Of a stretch of 64,000 nucleotides of DNA, positions 51,288-61,146 are shown in pieces. How positions within the stretch are numbered: position 1 is the stretch's first letter; every line of letters starts with the position of its first letter. Location of the stretch: contig NZ_CP011114.1 of assembly GCF_000993825.1 (NCBI RefSeq), positions 4,030,001 through 4,094,000 of the forward strand, read 5' to 3'. Source of the stretch: Paenibacillus durus ATCC 35681 (lineage in GTDB: Bacteria; Bacillota; Bacilli; Paenibacillales; Paenibacillaceae). The notes below the pieces were generated by a model. The model did not search any database. It was not told where the DNA came from and saw only the letters and a program-made list of their open reading frames with translations. The position numbers and the translations under genes are program-made.

Positions 51288-52322
51288 TTATCTAGACAAG
51301 GCAAAGCCGCGCTCATACTGTTTTGGAATAACCGTCTCTTTATGCAGCTCGGCAGCTGCCGTCAGCGCCCAATAAGGGTTCTTCAGCATGCCGCGTCCCA
51401 CGGCAACCAGATCGGCTTCCTCGTTGCCGATGACCGCATTGGCAAGCGCAGAATCATCCAGACGGCCAACCGCGATGACCGGAACGTTCAGCCCCTCTTT
51501 GATGGCTCTCGCAAGCGGAACCTGGTATGCGGCATGCGTACCCGGGCGTCCGTCCGCAGCGATCGGGCCTTCGCCTCCGGCGCTGATATGGAACATGTCT
51601 ACGCCGGCTTCCTTAAATACCTTGCTGAATTTCAAGCTATCCTCGATACCATAACCGCCTTCAACGTACTCCTGAGCGGAAATACGCAGAATAAGCGGCA
51701 TGTCTTCCGGCATTTCGCCCTTAACCGCGGCGATCACTTCACAGCCGAATCTCGTCAAATCCTTCCCGTACTCGTCACTTCTCCGGTTGGTAAGGGGTGA
51801 GGTGAACTGGTGGATCAAATACCCGTGAGCGCCATGCAGCTCAATGGTGTCAAATCCCGCCTGAATCGCCCGGCGCGCCGCCAGCCGGAACTTCTCCACC
51901 ATCTCTTTCACTTCATCGGTCGACAGCTCGCGCGGAGTCTTCGACTGCTCGTTGAACGGAACCGGTGATGAGGAGACAGGAACCGGCGCATCTTGGGCTT
52001 TGCGGCCGGCGTGTGCGATTTGAATGCCGACCTTCGCGCCATACCGGTGGCAGTCCTCCACAATGCGGGCCAGTGCCGGGATTTGTTCGTCGGACCACAG
52101 CCCCAGGTCATAGTCCGTAATCCGCCCGTCCGGCTCGACATCGGTCATTTCGATAATAATTAGTCCCGTCCCGCCAACCGCCCGGCTTACATAGTGGGTA
52201 TGATGCCACTCGCCTGCTATGCCATCTTTATTCGTCACCGAATACTGGCACATCGGAGGCAGGACAATCCGGTTCTTGAGTTCCAATCCTTTAAGCTTGT
52301 ACGGAGTAAATAAATCGGTCAA
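51288..52322 (-). CDS. namA: NADPH dehydrogenase NamA (YqjM-like old yellow enzyme)
   Basis: Old yellow enzyme of the YqjM/NamA class (344 aa). Landmarks are LKNRIVLPPMCQYSV with the class-specific Cys26 of the active site, QIAHAGRKAQD, the His pair region in ELHGAHGYLIHQFTSPLTNRR, and the flavin phosphate site ADLVAVGRGMLKNPYW. It reduces electrophilic enones and nitro-compounds with NADPH. A palindrome with ATGCAT arms lies 25 bp before the start and may be the operator of a stress regulator. The other family member at 3706 lacks the Cys26 pattern (PMTTMSS). Confidence 0.92.
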   Translation of the reverse strand: MTDLFTPYKLKGLELKNRIVLPPMCQYSVTNKDGIAGEWHHTHYVSRAVGGTGLIIIEMTDVEPDGRITDYDLGLWSDEQIPALARIVEDCHRYGAKVGIQIAHAGRKAQDAPVPVSSSPVPFNEQSKTPRELSTDEVKEMVEKFRLAARRAIQAGFDTIELHGAHGYLIHQFTSPLTNRRSDEYGKDLTRFGCEVIAAVKGEMPEDMPLILRISAQEYVEGGYGIEDSLKFSKVFKEAGVDMFHISAGGEGPIAADGRPGTHAAYQVPLARAIKEGLNVPVIAVGRLDDSALANAVIGNEEADLVAVGRGMLKNPYWALTAAAELHKETVIPKQYERGFALSR

Positions 52323-52346
52323 TGGAATCTCTCCTTATTATGTAAA

Positions 52347-52362
52347 ATGCATGCTCATGCAT
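52347..52362. promoter_or_regulatory. Palindrome before namA
   Basis: ATGCAT-GCTC-ATGCAT: two 6-bp arms, each itself palindromic, centred about 32 bp upstream of the namA start. Candidate operator. Confidence 0.45.
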
Positions 52363-52478
52363 ATGGTATCGCAAGAAGACAGCGAAAGTCAACTTGCCTT
52401 CCGGCAGTCTTCCCCCGCATCCACAAGCGGCGATAGATCAGCGCTGAATAACGGACGCTGCGGCGAATACGCCTTTCT

Positions 52479-53615
52479 TTAGGTTGCGTCCCTAACCGCA
52501 GATGTCCCGGTAATATTCACCTTAAAATCGATTTGCAGTTCCGTATTTTCAATAATGTTTTTCCTTTTGTCGGCTGGATATTTGCGTTCAAACTTCTCCT
52601 GAACTTCAAAAATATCAACCTTTTTATTCTTCCATTCCTGGAACATCTTCTGGCAGTTCCGCTCCAGCTTTTCCTCCATCGTTTCCTCCATTTTGGCAAT
52701 CGCTTCGTCCGTCAGTTCGAGCCTGCCTTGGATAGCGGATATTTCTGTGCTGAGCTTTACTTTGACTTTTAGCTTCAAGACATCGTTTTCAAGCTTAACC
52801 TCCGACTTATAGCGCTTATTATTTTGCAGCATCAGAGATACGGTCTTCGTCTCATCTTCGGGATTCTTCGTGTTGATATTACCCGATACCTCTTTGCCCA
52901 CCAAAAAGTTATAGTAACCGGTCTCTTCGCTGTTCAATTTGCCGATGAGCTTATAATTCTTAATCAGTCCCAGACCATCCAGATAATATTGGCCTTCAGT
53001 TACCTCATCTTTGGACACATTGATAATCGGGACGGTGTTAATGTGACTTCCAAGGTATTTTTGGCTCATGAATTCCTTAATATTGATCTTAACCCCATTC
53101 GACGTCACGGATTGCATATCGCCGAGCATGTCGTACAGGTACAGTCCTGTCATCATTTCGTCCTGATGGTTCGGCTTAACATAGAAATCGGGATCCCCCA
53201 CGAAAATCCCCAGCAGGGTGCGCGCACTGGAGTCCTGCCATCTTTCGAACAGCTCAAAGGCCTGATCAAGGCCGCCCCGGGCAAATCTCTCCGTAAACAT
53301 CAGCACTTTATTATGAGCCAGGGTGATGGGCGCGCTAGTATAAGTTTCCAGATCGTTAAGCGCATCGCCGGGGTTCTGGATTCCGATTTTATAGATAATT
53401 CTCCTCTCCTTATTCGCTTCCATGGAAGAACTGCGGATGGAGTTAAGGGTTTCAAAATAGAACACGATATTATTCTCATCATCCCGGTCAAGCAGAATGG
53501 AGGTTACAAACACGACATGATCCAAATCCCTGTATCCAAGGCACGAGGTCAGCAAACACGACGGTATCAATAGAACCAGCAGGAGTGCCGTTACTTTCTT
53601 TATGTACTTCATCAT
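52479..53615 (-). CDS. gerC: Ger(x)C-family spore germination lipoprotein
   Basis: GerAC-type subunit of a spore germinant receptor (378 aa). It has a lipoprotein signal (TALLLVLLIPSCLLTSCLGYRD; lipobox around Cys) and the family blocks YRDLDHVVFVTSILLDRDDEN, ILLGIFVGDPDFYV-like segments and a C-terminal domain of the Ger(x)C type (VDIFEVQEKFERKYPADKRK). It is anchored on the outside of the inner spore membrane. Its ATG overlaps the stop of the gerA-type gene by four bases, so the two are coupled. The matching GerB permease is divergent, at 55132. Confidence 0.85.
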   Translation of the reverse strand: MMKYIKKVTALLLVLLIPSCLLTSCLGYRDLDHVVFVTSILLDRDDENNIVFYFETLNSIRSSSMEANKERRIIYKIGIQNPGDALNDLETYTSAPITLAHNKVLMFTERFARGGLDQAFELFERWQDSSARTLLGIFVGDPDFYVKPNHQDEMMTGLYLYDMLGDMQSVTSNGVKINIKEFMSQKYLGSHINTVPIINVSKDEVTEGQYYLDGLGLIKNYKLIGKLNSEETGYYNFLVGKEVSGNINTKNPEDETKTVSLMLQNNKRYKSEVKLENDVLKLKVKVKLSTEISAIQGRLELTDEAIAKMEETMEEKLERNCQKMFQEWKNKKVDIFEVQEKFERKYPADKRKNIIENTELQIDFKVNITGTSAVRDAT

Positions 53616-55011
53616 TTTCTGCCCCTGTAAACAAAGGATTTCGATATCTTTCTGAGAGGGCCGCGTACAAATACATCCTTATTCGCAGCACGAAACGACT
53701 TCTCGGTCCCAAGCGGAAATAAATAGGGATAGTCACAGCTTCTAAGCGAAGCCAGATGAGCGACCAGCAGAATGAAGCCCAGATAAAATCCGTGCAGTCC
53801 GAAGCAAGCCGACATAATGATTGAGAAAATCGACCACACAGACACCGCAGAGGTGAATCTGGGGTTGATAAAAGAGGTTATGGCATAAATCCCGGTGACC
53901 ACAACGGTCGTTTGTGAAGTAAGCCCCGCGCCTACGGCGGCATCTCCCAGAATCAACGCGCCGACAATACTGAGCGACTGTCCAATTTGGCTCGGAAGCC
54001 GCCGTCCGGTTCTCTGGAGAGCTCGAAGAACAGAAACATCAAGATAACCTCAACGACGGTCGGAAAGGGAACACCTGAGCGGGACACCGCCAGCTTAAAG
54101 ACAAAAGCCGAGGGGATGAGCGAAAAATGATGGGTCGTCAGCGCGACATAAAACCCCGGCAGCAGCAGCGAAATCATAACGGACCCCAGTCTGACGAAAC
54201 GCAGCAAGGAGGCAAAGAGCATATTCGTGGAATAGTCGTCCTGAGCCTGAAGGTTCTCAAAAAAAAAGCACGGCGCGGTCAGCGCAAACGGAGTGCCGTT
54301 TACCATAACTGAAATTCTTCCCTCAAAAAGCTTGGCGACCACGGAGTCCGGCTTGTCCGAAAACCCTATTGTGTCAAATAAAGTGCCCCCCGGACTTAGC
54401 GCTTCCGCCACATAATGAATATCCAGCACAATCTCATTGTCCATGTCCTGCAGCTTTTTCCGTACCGTTGCCACAAGATCATCGGGCGCTGACCCTTCAA
54501 CATACAACAGCACCGCCTGCGTCTTTGATTGCTTGCCCAGAGGATAGGCTTCCAACTTGAGCTTGTCTGTGGCCATTCTTTTTCTGATTAAGCTGATATT
54601 GTCGGCCAATAACTCGTTGAAGCTTTCATTTGAACCCACCAGGGAGGATTCATATTGTGATTTTTCGATGGCTCGGGTTTCAATCTTTTTGGCGTCACAG
54701 GAAATGGCATAATCCATGGCTTCAAAAATGACCACAGGGCTCCCTGACAGAATACTCTCAAAAGCCTGCTTGGTATCCGATACTTCATCATATTTAGAGA
54801 CGCGAATAGCCGTGGTGATCTCTTCTTTGGCCACAGGGTACTCCTGCAATTGAGCTAAAGGATCGATGATATATTGGCTGATATAGGTTGAATCGCAAAT
54901 GGTCTCGATATAGAACAAGATGATCTTACTCTGCTTAACATAAATTTCCCGCTTAATAAAATCGAAACAACCGTTTAACCGGGCTGTTATTTCAGCTTCC
55001 TTTACTGCCAT
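53612..55011 (-). CDS. gerA: GerA-type spore germination protein, frameshifted
   Basis: GerAA-type germinant receptor subunit (466 aa if repaired). The soluble N-terminal part runs to about residue 270 and contains LYVEGSAPDDLV and SPGGTLFDTIGFSDKPDSVVAKLFEGRISVMVNGTPF, split here by the residues between; the membrane part starts at SLLRFVRLGSVMISLLLPG. The frame breaks after PTVVEVILMFLFFELSRE. One additional base near 54009 restores the family sequence REAGRRLPSQIGQSLSIVGA and joins the second part (GDAAVGAGLTSQTTVVVTGI) that ends at 53612. Without it the protein loses its last four or so helices. The start at 55011 is chosen from MAVKEAEITARL; the ribosome site is close. Confidence 0.75.
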
Positions 55012-55131
55012 CATCCTCCCCGCCCTTCTCTGCCTTTTGCTGTAGTATGCCAAGAATCCGGAATAATATTCCTGATTATTGACAATACTGGGAGCGAGAA
55101 GTATCTCTATTTCCGAAAGTAGGCGTTTTAT

Positions 55132-56247
55132 ATGGGAAGCATGAATTCCAAACATTTATTTTTTATTATTACCAGTCTGGCCGTTGTAACATTGAAAACA
55201 TTTCCTACTGCTTTTATCAAGCTTGGCGGGAGAGACACCTGGATTGCGATGATTCTGGCGTCCCTGCTAATCCTTCTGTATGTTTGGCTGATTCTGAAGA
55301 TCCATAAAAAAACAGGGAATTATAATCTGCTGGATATTTATTCAAAAACGCTGGGGAAGTGGGTCGGGGCTTTTTTCGCATGCTTATTTCTGCTGACCAT
55401 TCTATTAACTATATTTGAAAGCGCCGGAGCGGAGGCCATTGTCATTCATACGGGCTTTCAGCTGCTTACTCCGGTATGGGTGTATGTCGCCGTTACTGCC
55501 CTGTCCGGGGTTTATATTGTCAAAAAGGGGATTGCCTCCGTGACCATTACGACGATGGTTGTCATCTTTTTCATCAGCATATCCGGTATTACACTGGGAT
55601 TCCTTACGCATAAGTATAAAGAAATAAAGCATATCTATCCCATTCTGGAGCATGGAATGACCGCCGGTTTTCTTCTGTCCACCATCAAAATTTTGGGCGC
55701 GCTCAGCTGCGTCATTATTTTTATTCCCTATCTTGACAGTGTCCGGGACAAAACCAAACTCATTAAGCACAGCACCATCGCTCTCTTATTCATCATCCAG
55801 ATGCTGATCTTCTCCATGCTGGGGGTGATTACGACTTTTGGACCCGAGCGGGCGGAAGACCTTCTCTTTCCCAAACTGACCCAGACGCAGATTATCAGCG
55901 CTTTCGGTTTTTTGGAAGCCGGTGAGCTGTTTGTCATGCTGCAGGTTGTCGCGGGCTGGTATATCCGGTATGTCGTCTGCTTATTTGCGTTCATGGAGCT
56001 AATCAGGCTGTCGGGAATGAAGATAAGATTTAAAGAGTATTATGTCTGCGGACTAACGATCGTCTTCTCTTATCTATTTTCCAAAAATCTGTTCGATATG
56101 TTCCACATTCTTGATTACCTGCTGTATGTGCAGTTGATCAATTTCTTCGTGATCCCGCTGATCATCTACATTCTTTACTATTTCAAGAAGACTTGGGCCT
56201 CCGAAAGCTTAAACCCAAACAAAAAGAAACGGCTGCCCGCTCCTTAG
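55132..56247 (+). CDS. gerB: GerB-type spore germination permease
   Basis: GerAB-type membrane subunit (371 aa, ten hydrophobic segments) of the amino acid/polyamine permease superfamily. Typical parts are TLKTFPTAFIKLGGRDTWIAM, YNLLDIYSKTLGKWVGAFFACLF and SIKILGALSCVIIFIPYLDS-like segments. It probably binds or passes the germinant signal. It is transcribed away from gerA and gerC, unlike the usual ABC operon order, sharing a 120-bp divergent promoter region. Its last codons (KKKRLPAP) fall in a repeat-like hairpin at 56223. Confidence 0.85.
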   Translation: MGSMNSKHLFFIITSLAVVTLKTFPTAFIKLGGRDTWIAMILASLLILLYVWLILKIHKKTGNYNLLDIYSKTLGKWVGAFFACLFLLTILLTIFESAGAEAIVIHTGFQLLTPVWVYVAVTALSGVYIVKKGIASVTITTMVVIFFISISGITLGFLTHKYKEIKHIYPILEHGMTAGFLLSTIKILGALSCVIIFIPYLDSVRDKTKLIKHSTIALLFIIQMLIFSMLGVITTFGPERAEDLLFPKLTQTQIISAFGFLEAGELFVMLQVVAGWYIRYVVCLFAFMELIRLSGMKIRFKEYYVCGLTIVFSYLFSKNLFDMFHILDYLLYVQLINFFVIPLIIYILYYFKKTWASESLNPNKKKRLPAP

Positions 56248-56270
56248 AAGAGTGGCATCCGTTTCTCTTA
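56223..56270. repeat. Diverged third copy of the terminator-like repeat
   Basis: AGAAACGGCTGCC...GGCATCCGTTTCTCTTAG: same arms and order as the repeats at 3631 and 5358, with a changed middle. It overlaps the 3' end of gerB and can fold as its terminator. Confidence 0.65.
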
Positions 56271-56310
56271 GCCCGCTAATGGCGCATCGACAGTCTGCAC
56301 CTTTTTTGTG

Positions 56311-56901
56311 CTAAAATGTGCTTTTGCCGGATTTATAATATTTCTGCTTGTACTCGTCAAACGTAATATTCTCCGTCTTGCCTTCAGCGTACGATTCATG
56401 AACGAACTTCCAATAGGATACGAGATCCGCATGTCTGCCCTGGTAGTCCGCCGGAATTTTGTATAAATATTCGAGTGACTTCTCATCGTCCCCGTCCTGC
56501 CCGTAAATATTGTACATGGCAAAGTTATACATGGCGGTGAGGTCCTCGCTTGGATTGGGAACTTTCTCAAATTCCGCCGCAATGGATCGGTAATCTTCAC
56601 TTTCGAGCTCTTTATCCAGTTTCGCCCAAAACTCCGCACTCTCCCCAGCCGCTGGTGGAGCTAGCGTCGGGACCGCCGATGGGGCTACTACCCTAGGATC
56701 TGCCGTTCCGATTGCTGCCGGAGATGCCGATGGGATAGCCGTTGGAGCCGCTGATGGGATTGCTGCCGGAGCTGCCGATTCGATTGCATTTAGAGCCGCC
56801 GTCCCGTTTGGACTCTGCTTTGACGCTGAAGTGGTACCGTTACCGCATCCGGACGAAATAAGAAGGATAATGAGAATCGAAACGCATTTCAGTAGTTTCA
56901 T
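56311..56901 (-). CDS. Lipoprotein with Pro/Ala/Ser linker, function unknown
   Basis: Exported lipoprotein of 196 aa. The signal is MKLLKCVSILIILLISSGCG with the lipobox Cys at residue 19. Residues 40-85 form a low-complexity linker of Ala, Pro, Ser and Ile with repeating SAAPTAIPSASP-like units. The C-terminal 110 residues are helical with a TPR-like look (EFWAKLDKELESEDYRSIAAE, MYNFAMYNIYGQDGDDEKSLEYL). I do not recognise a family. It stands alone, convergent to gerB. The imperfect repeats in the linker may vary in number. Confidence 0.65.
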   Translation of the reverse strand: MKLLKCVSILIILLISSGCGNGTTSASKQSPNGTAALNAIESAAPAAIPSAAPTAIPSASPAAIGTADPRVVAPSAVPTLAPPAAGESAEFWAKLDKELESEDYRSIAAEFEKVPNPSEDLTAMYNFAMYNIYGQDGDDEKSLEYLYKIPADYQGRHADLVSYWKFVHESYAEGKTENITFDEYKQKYYKSGKSTF

Positions 56902-57008
56902 AGCAATGACCCCTAGCTTGTTCTTTTACTTTATCCTGATAGGAAAACAAAAACCAGCCATGCACTCTGCCTGCGCATTGACCGGTTGCTTGTCCTGAAT
57001 CCCTTTTT

Positions 57009-57356
57009 TTAAAATGCCAGCTCTACCGAACCGTCCTCGTAAATATCGACCCGCTGGGCGCACAGCAGCATGCCCAAACCGTTCGCAAAGCCCTTCTCCT
57101 TAATATCTCTTTCTCTGCGTTCCCATCTCTCGCGGTCATGAATAATGTCGTATAGGTAGTAGAATTCTGTTTCATTCGCCGCTTTCGTCTTCTCTACAAA
57201 GATGAAGTCGTCCCCGAACAGCTCCTTGAACCAGTTAGCCGCCTCCTCATGTGCCGAAAACTTAGGGAGATCCGCCTGAAATTGTTTTGTCAGAAAATTC
57301 TGCTGCAGTCTGCCCTTCTTCTCATAATAGCTTTCAAGCGTCTGTTGATTAATCAT
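57009..57356 (-). CDS. Conserved hypothetical protein, small soluble
   Basis: Soluble protein of 115 aa, acidic and basic residues mixed (YYEKKGRLQQNFLTKQFQADLP, HEEAANWFKELFGDDFIFVEK, DIIHDRERWERRERDI), ending VDIYEDGSVELAF. GAGGAGG lies before the ATG at 57356 (a TTG at 57359 precedes it). No family recognised. It stands at the edge of the AT-rich region. Confidence 0.6.
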   Translation of the reverse strand: MINQQTLESYYEKKGRLQQNFLTKQFQADLPKFSAHEEAANWFKELFGDDFIFVEKTKAANETEFYYLYDIIHDRERWERRERDIKEKGFANGLGMLLCAQRVDIYEDGSVELAF

Positions 57357-57518
57357 CAAGATGCCTCCTCTATAACATTGCTACTGTGGTTTCCATCAAA
57401 AACCATCAATTTTTATGAAAATTTTATCGTATTTCTGAAAATGATGATGTGACATTGCGCATGCAGGGCGGTCTTCGGAATATCTTCTCCCGGTTGGTTA
57501 ATAAGCTGAAAACAATTT

Positions 57519-58208
57519 TTAATCTAAATCATAAATCTTGAAAGGTTCTAAAGACGCACCATTGATAACACGTGATAAGACAGCAACTATTTTACCGTCT
57601 TTATCCTCAATCTCTATAGCCCATTTTTGATCTGGACTCATCTCCATTTTGATTATTTTGTTCCCTTTTATATTTGAGGAGTTCGAATGCTGCATCCTTT
57701 TCATCATTATATTTAACAATACTTCGTCTAACACGACTGGTTTTCCATTATTCACGATATGATTATCTTTAATTTCTATTGTTTCCAATCCTATCTCAGT
57801 TAAAATTTGAAATTTCCCGTTTAGTACATACTCTCTGGGTTCAAAAATTTTTTGAATTAAATAGGCTATCCAATCTAAAATATAATCGGAGTCATCAGGC
57901 CCCTCCCATATTAAACTGCAACCATCATTAGCGGGTATCCAAAACAGCCATAGGTCAGGTTGGCAACCCGGAGGGGTATTGTAATCCAGTATAGAATCAT
58001 CTATTTTTTGACCATTATTACTGAAATCATTGGGCTCAAAATAAAACTCTCCTTCTACACCATAATTCGCCTCGATATCCCCCTGTACGTACAGCATACT
58101 AACGTCTCTCTTCATTCTACGCGTACGTGCTAAACCAGTGATAAGAGCATAAGTTTCAGTGTCTAAGCGTTTATTAAGGACCAGTTCTTTCTTATACTTA
58201 TCCTTCAA
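57519..58208 (-). CDS. Hypothetical protein of the accessory region
   Basis: Soluble protein of 229 aa, AT-rich coding. It contains GVEGEFYFEPNDFSNNG, PPGCQPDLWLFWIPANDGC, DSDYILDWIAYLIQKIFEPREY and a C-terminal beta-rich part (KWAIEIEDKDGKIVAVLSRV). Start: a TTG at 58208 (MKDKYKKELVLNKRL) has AAGGAG at good spacing; the ORF reaches 58229. Its place beside RHS toxin tips suggests a possible immunity or accessory role, but nothing in the sequence proves it. Confidence 0.5.
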   Translation of the reverse strand: MKDKYKKELVLNKRLDTETYALITGLARTRRMKRDVSMLYVQGDIEANYGVEGEFYFEPNDFSNNGQKIDDSILDYNTPPGCQPDLWLFWIPANDGCSLIWEGPDDSDYILDWIAYLIQKIFEPREYVLNGKFQILTEIGLETIEIKDNHIVNNGKPVVLDEVLLNIMMKRMQHSNSSNIKGNKIIKMEMSPDQKWAIEIEDKDGKIVAVLSRVINGASLEPFKIYDLD

Positions 58209-58459
58209 CAGAATCCAACTCCTTACCAAATATTACGACTCGTACACTTGATAAATGTCTCCCATTATAATGACCTAATACGGCAGGCTATTCTATATTA
58301 CATTTTATATTTTACGGGCCCACTACTAATTTCGGTATTTTCCTTCGCTCTTTTATCCAGTCTTGAAAGGTTTGCTTGAAGACACTAATCTTTTCAGCTA
58401 CTTCTTTGTACTCCATGTGAAATGTATCTGCTATATTTCAACCAGACATACTCAGGATG

Positions 58460-58875
58460 TCAAATGTTTTTTATTAAGAAAAAACCACTCAGTTGACTTT
58501 CTAGTTTTGATTCTTCTTCGCCTTTGTTTTTAGAAGTAACTATATATATATTTTCTTTTATAATTTCAACAACATCACCATCGAAATAATTTTTTTTGAA
58601 TTTCTTATTCAATGTTTCTCGATCTTTCTCTAATGCTTTCTTATCATTGTATTCATAAATGAATATTAGATTTAAAGTGGGAGTAACAATAACAATCCGG
58701 TAGTTGCTAACTGACTTTTCATTGTATTAGAATTTGGATTACGTGTCTCTCTGAATGGAAAATTGTTCTCAATTAACTTATTCAACACTTCATCTAAATT
58801 CATCGTAGGACGAATCCCTTTTTTATCGTTTGGGGCACAAGATATTAAGCAAAAAATTATAATCATAAATAACAC
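58460..58875 (-). pseudogene. Small lipoprotein gene with a frameshift
   Basis: Starts with a lipoprotein signal (MLFMIIIFCLISCAPNDKKG) and continues NLDEVLNKLIENNFPFRETR. The frame then ends early at 58672. A one-base addition near 58711 opens a second frame that reads VSNYRIVIVTPTLNLIFIYE, then KKALEKDRETLNKKF and a closing SGFFLIKNI, stopping at 58460. The repaired product would be 138 aa. No family recognised. It could be a real pseudogene or a sequencing error. Confidence 0.5.
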
Positions 58876-58987
58876 GAATTTTTTGAAAAATGAACGGTGA
58901 CTGTTTCCAATCTCCGTCCATCAGATTATATCATTCAACCTTATTGTGTATCGAAAATAAGCCATATCGGATAACTAACCTATTTTG

Positions 58988-59926
58988 CTACTCAAGCCTA
59001 AAAGATCTACTTGTAATCTCCACATCAGGATTTAGTTCCTTCAATTGCAATCCATAGTCTTTTTTCATCTGTGAGATATGCAGTGATTCTATATTCGGAA
59101 AGTTCTCTTTCAGGTTGATTAAATCGACCTTCACATTACATAAAATGAAATCTATATGCTTGACGTATTTCAACCCCCTGATCTCTGTAAGATTCATTTC
59201 CTTGGTACAGCTATTTACAATTAACACTTCAATTCCCTCGAAAGTTTTTAGCGTACTTAAATCCAGCTTTTTGCTGCCATCCAAAACCAGCCGTTTGATG
59301 TTGCTGTTATCTCCTGTGAAACGTTCCAGGCTGCGACAACCCAGTACACTGATATCATCTAAGCCTGAGATCGCAGCTATATTTCCCAATTCTTTGAATT
59401 TGCAGCTTTTAAATGACAGACTTTCAAACCGAACATCTTTCCATTCCTCTAAATCAGGCTCCATCGAGTGATAAATATCTACGGTTTTAAGATCCTTGCA
59501 CCTTGCAAGAGCCGTGAAATCTTCTTTTCGTTCTACAAAAAGATCAATGTTTTTTACTTTTGTATTCGAAAGCTGAGAGAGATCTCTGCGCCGGTTGCGG
59601 TGGGTTTGAATTTTAATATATTCACCTTTACTAAATGATTCTATCCCATCCAATGATTGAATATGATGTCCATAGATAAATAAAGACTTCAGATTAGTAA
59701 ATGCGCTTAATATACTAATATTTTCCAAAGAGGAGTTATAGTCGATTATCAATTTTTCAATTTTATCTATGCCTTTTATCCGTTTCAGATGCGTAATTAA
59801 AGCCTCGACATCTACTTGTATTTCCGACGGATTGCTTATGCTCAAACTCTCATATTGCGGTTCTATGGTTGTGAGTTCTGTGAATTTAGACTCATCTACG
59901 ATTAGCTCTTCTGACAATATATTCAT
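58988..59926 (-). CDS. Leucine-rich-repeat-like protein, candidate immunity protein
   Basis: Soluble protein of 312 aa made of irregular leucine-rich repeats (LIIDYNSSLENISILSAFTN, LKSLFIYGHHIQSLDGIE, CKDLKTVDIYHSMEPDLEEW, IKRLVLDGSKKLDLSTLKTF, GIEVLIVNSCTKEMNLTEI). The curved solenoid suits protein binding. It lies 15 bp downstream of a decayed RHS toxin tip (59942-60740), the position of an immunity gene, so I infer it once neutralised that toxin. The upstream toxin being broken would make it an orphan. Confidence 0.55.
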   Translation of the reverse strand: MNILSEELIVDESKFTELTTIEPQYESLSISNPSEIQVDVEALITHLKRIKGIDKIEKLIIDYNSSLENISILSAFTNLKSLFIYGHHIQSLDGIESFSKGEYIKIQTHRNRRRDLSQLSNTKVKNIDLFVERKEDFTALARCKDLKTVDIYHSMEPDLEEWKDVRFESLSFKSCKFKELGNIAAISGLDDISVLGCRSLERFTGDNSNIKRLVLDGSKKLDLSTLKTFEGIEVLIVNSCTKEMNLTEIRGLKYVKHIDFILCNVKVDLINLKENFPNIESLHISQMKKDYGLQLKELNPDVEITSRSFRLE

Positions 59927-59941
59927 CCTTCCTAATCAAAG

Positions 59942-60740
59942 TTATTTGGTAGTACGGGGTTTAATAATCCTGGAACAAAAATTTCCCATGCATCCAAATA
60001 TCCCTAAAGCTCTTTCTCCCTCAGCCTTCCAGAAATTATACTCTTCCTTATCATAATTTATTTCCTTGAGACGGACCTGACTGATAGGTTTTATGATATT
60101 TAGTTTTGGAGAACCAGCCTTCTTTCGAGTATCCAATATCGTCCTGCATATAATAAGGAGCGTATATAAATTGTGATTTTCTCAAATCCATAGCTGTTTT
60201 ATAAATATCGAATACTCCAATAGCAGAGTTTATTCGATTACCACCTTTTAAAGCCAATTTTGAAGATCTAATATCGAATTTAACCGAATGACGAGGTTTC
60301 CAGGTGCTCATATTTTCTTTAGTAGCGGCATTATCTACATTTAGTAAGTTTATCTTCTGTTGTTTATATTTATTGATGACTTCTTGCTCGGCGGCCCTTA
60401 ATGCTTCATTTCTAGCACTAAAATATGTGCCTTTACCCGACACTTTTATATCAAGGTCAGCGTTTACTTCAATAGCTTTTACGGTGGTATCAGGATGTTG
60501 AACTATCTCTTTCCATTTGTGATTCCCCATCCGTTTCTTAAAAAACTGGAGCCATACCACTCGGATCTACATAAAAGAGTGAATTATTTTGCACATACGT
60601 ATAAAGATTCTGGCTCTGTGGATTCTAAGCATTTCCTTTATACGAATCCTCACTTACAAACCTGTCAATCTCAGGCTCGTAGTAACGCGGTCGGGATACG
60701 AATTTGTCGTAGTGGTGATACGATCTATTTTCCATGTTCT
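59942..60740 (-). pseudogene. Displaced RHS C-terminal toxin tip, decayed
   Basis: Begins with a short remnant of the RHS core (RYYEPEIDRFVSEDSYKG, then NPQSQNLYTYV and YVDPSG) containing an in-frame TAG at 60625-60627. The core and the tip (GNHKWKEIVQHPDTTVKAIEV, then DLDIKVSGKGTYFSARNEAL) are out of frame; one more T in the run at 60540-60545 would join them. A further shift near 60055 separates the ending YDKEEYNFWKAEGERAL. Toxin activity type not recognised. Several lesions make this a true pseudogene. Confidence 0.7.
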
Positions 60741-60844
60741 ACATCAGCCCGTACATATACTGCTAGATTTCTTTATTGCAAATGCATCAACGCAAGAGAG
60801 AAAAACCACAAGCGAGTGTAAGTCGCTTGTGGTTTTGTAATTAG

Positions 60845-61096
60845 TTAGGTAATTGATCTATAAACTAATTCCTCCAAATAGTAGATAGTCATAAATGCAT
60901 CTTCATTAAATGCGAATTTTCTTTCCTTGACTAAATACTCTTTTTCAAAAATCTCAATATTATCATCTGTAATAAGTGTGGGGATAGGGAATTTAGTTTC
61001 TTGTTCGTATACTAATTTTTTACTTTTATTATCAAAGAATCTAGTTATAAAGACACTGATTGGAGAAAATTCAGGCTCATATTTTAAGAACTCCAT
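60845..61096 (-). CDS. Small candidate immunity protein of the HYD1-type tip
   Basis: An 83-aa acidic soluble protein (FLKYEPEFSPISVFITRFFD, EKEYLVKERKFAFNEDAFMT). AAGGAG lies 10 bp before the ATG at 61096. It follows the displaced ADP-ribosyltransferase-type toxin tip by 50 bp. No family recognised; the immunity role is inferred from position. Confidence 0.5.
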   Translation of the reverse strand: MEFLKYEPEFSPISVFITRFFDNKSKKLVYEQETKFPIPTLITDDNIEIFEKEYLVKERKFAFNEDAFMTIYYLEELVYRSIT

Positions 61097-61146
61097 AGTT
61101 TTTCCATCTCCTTCAATGATATTGTTATTCCACTTCTATGTGACAT

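Noticed and set aside
58312..58416. 34-codon frame resembling a helix-turn-helix fragment (YKEVAEKISVFKQTFQDW)
   Set aside because: Too short and without support; perhaps a relic of a mobile-element gene.
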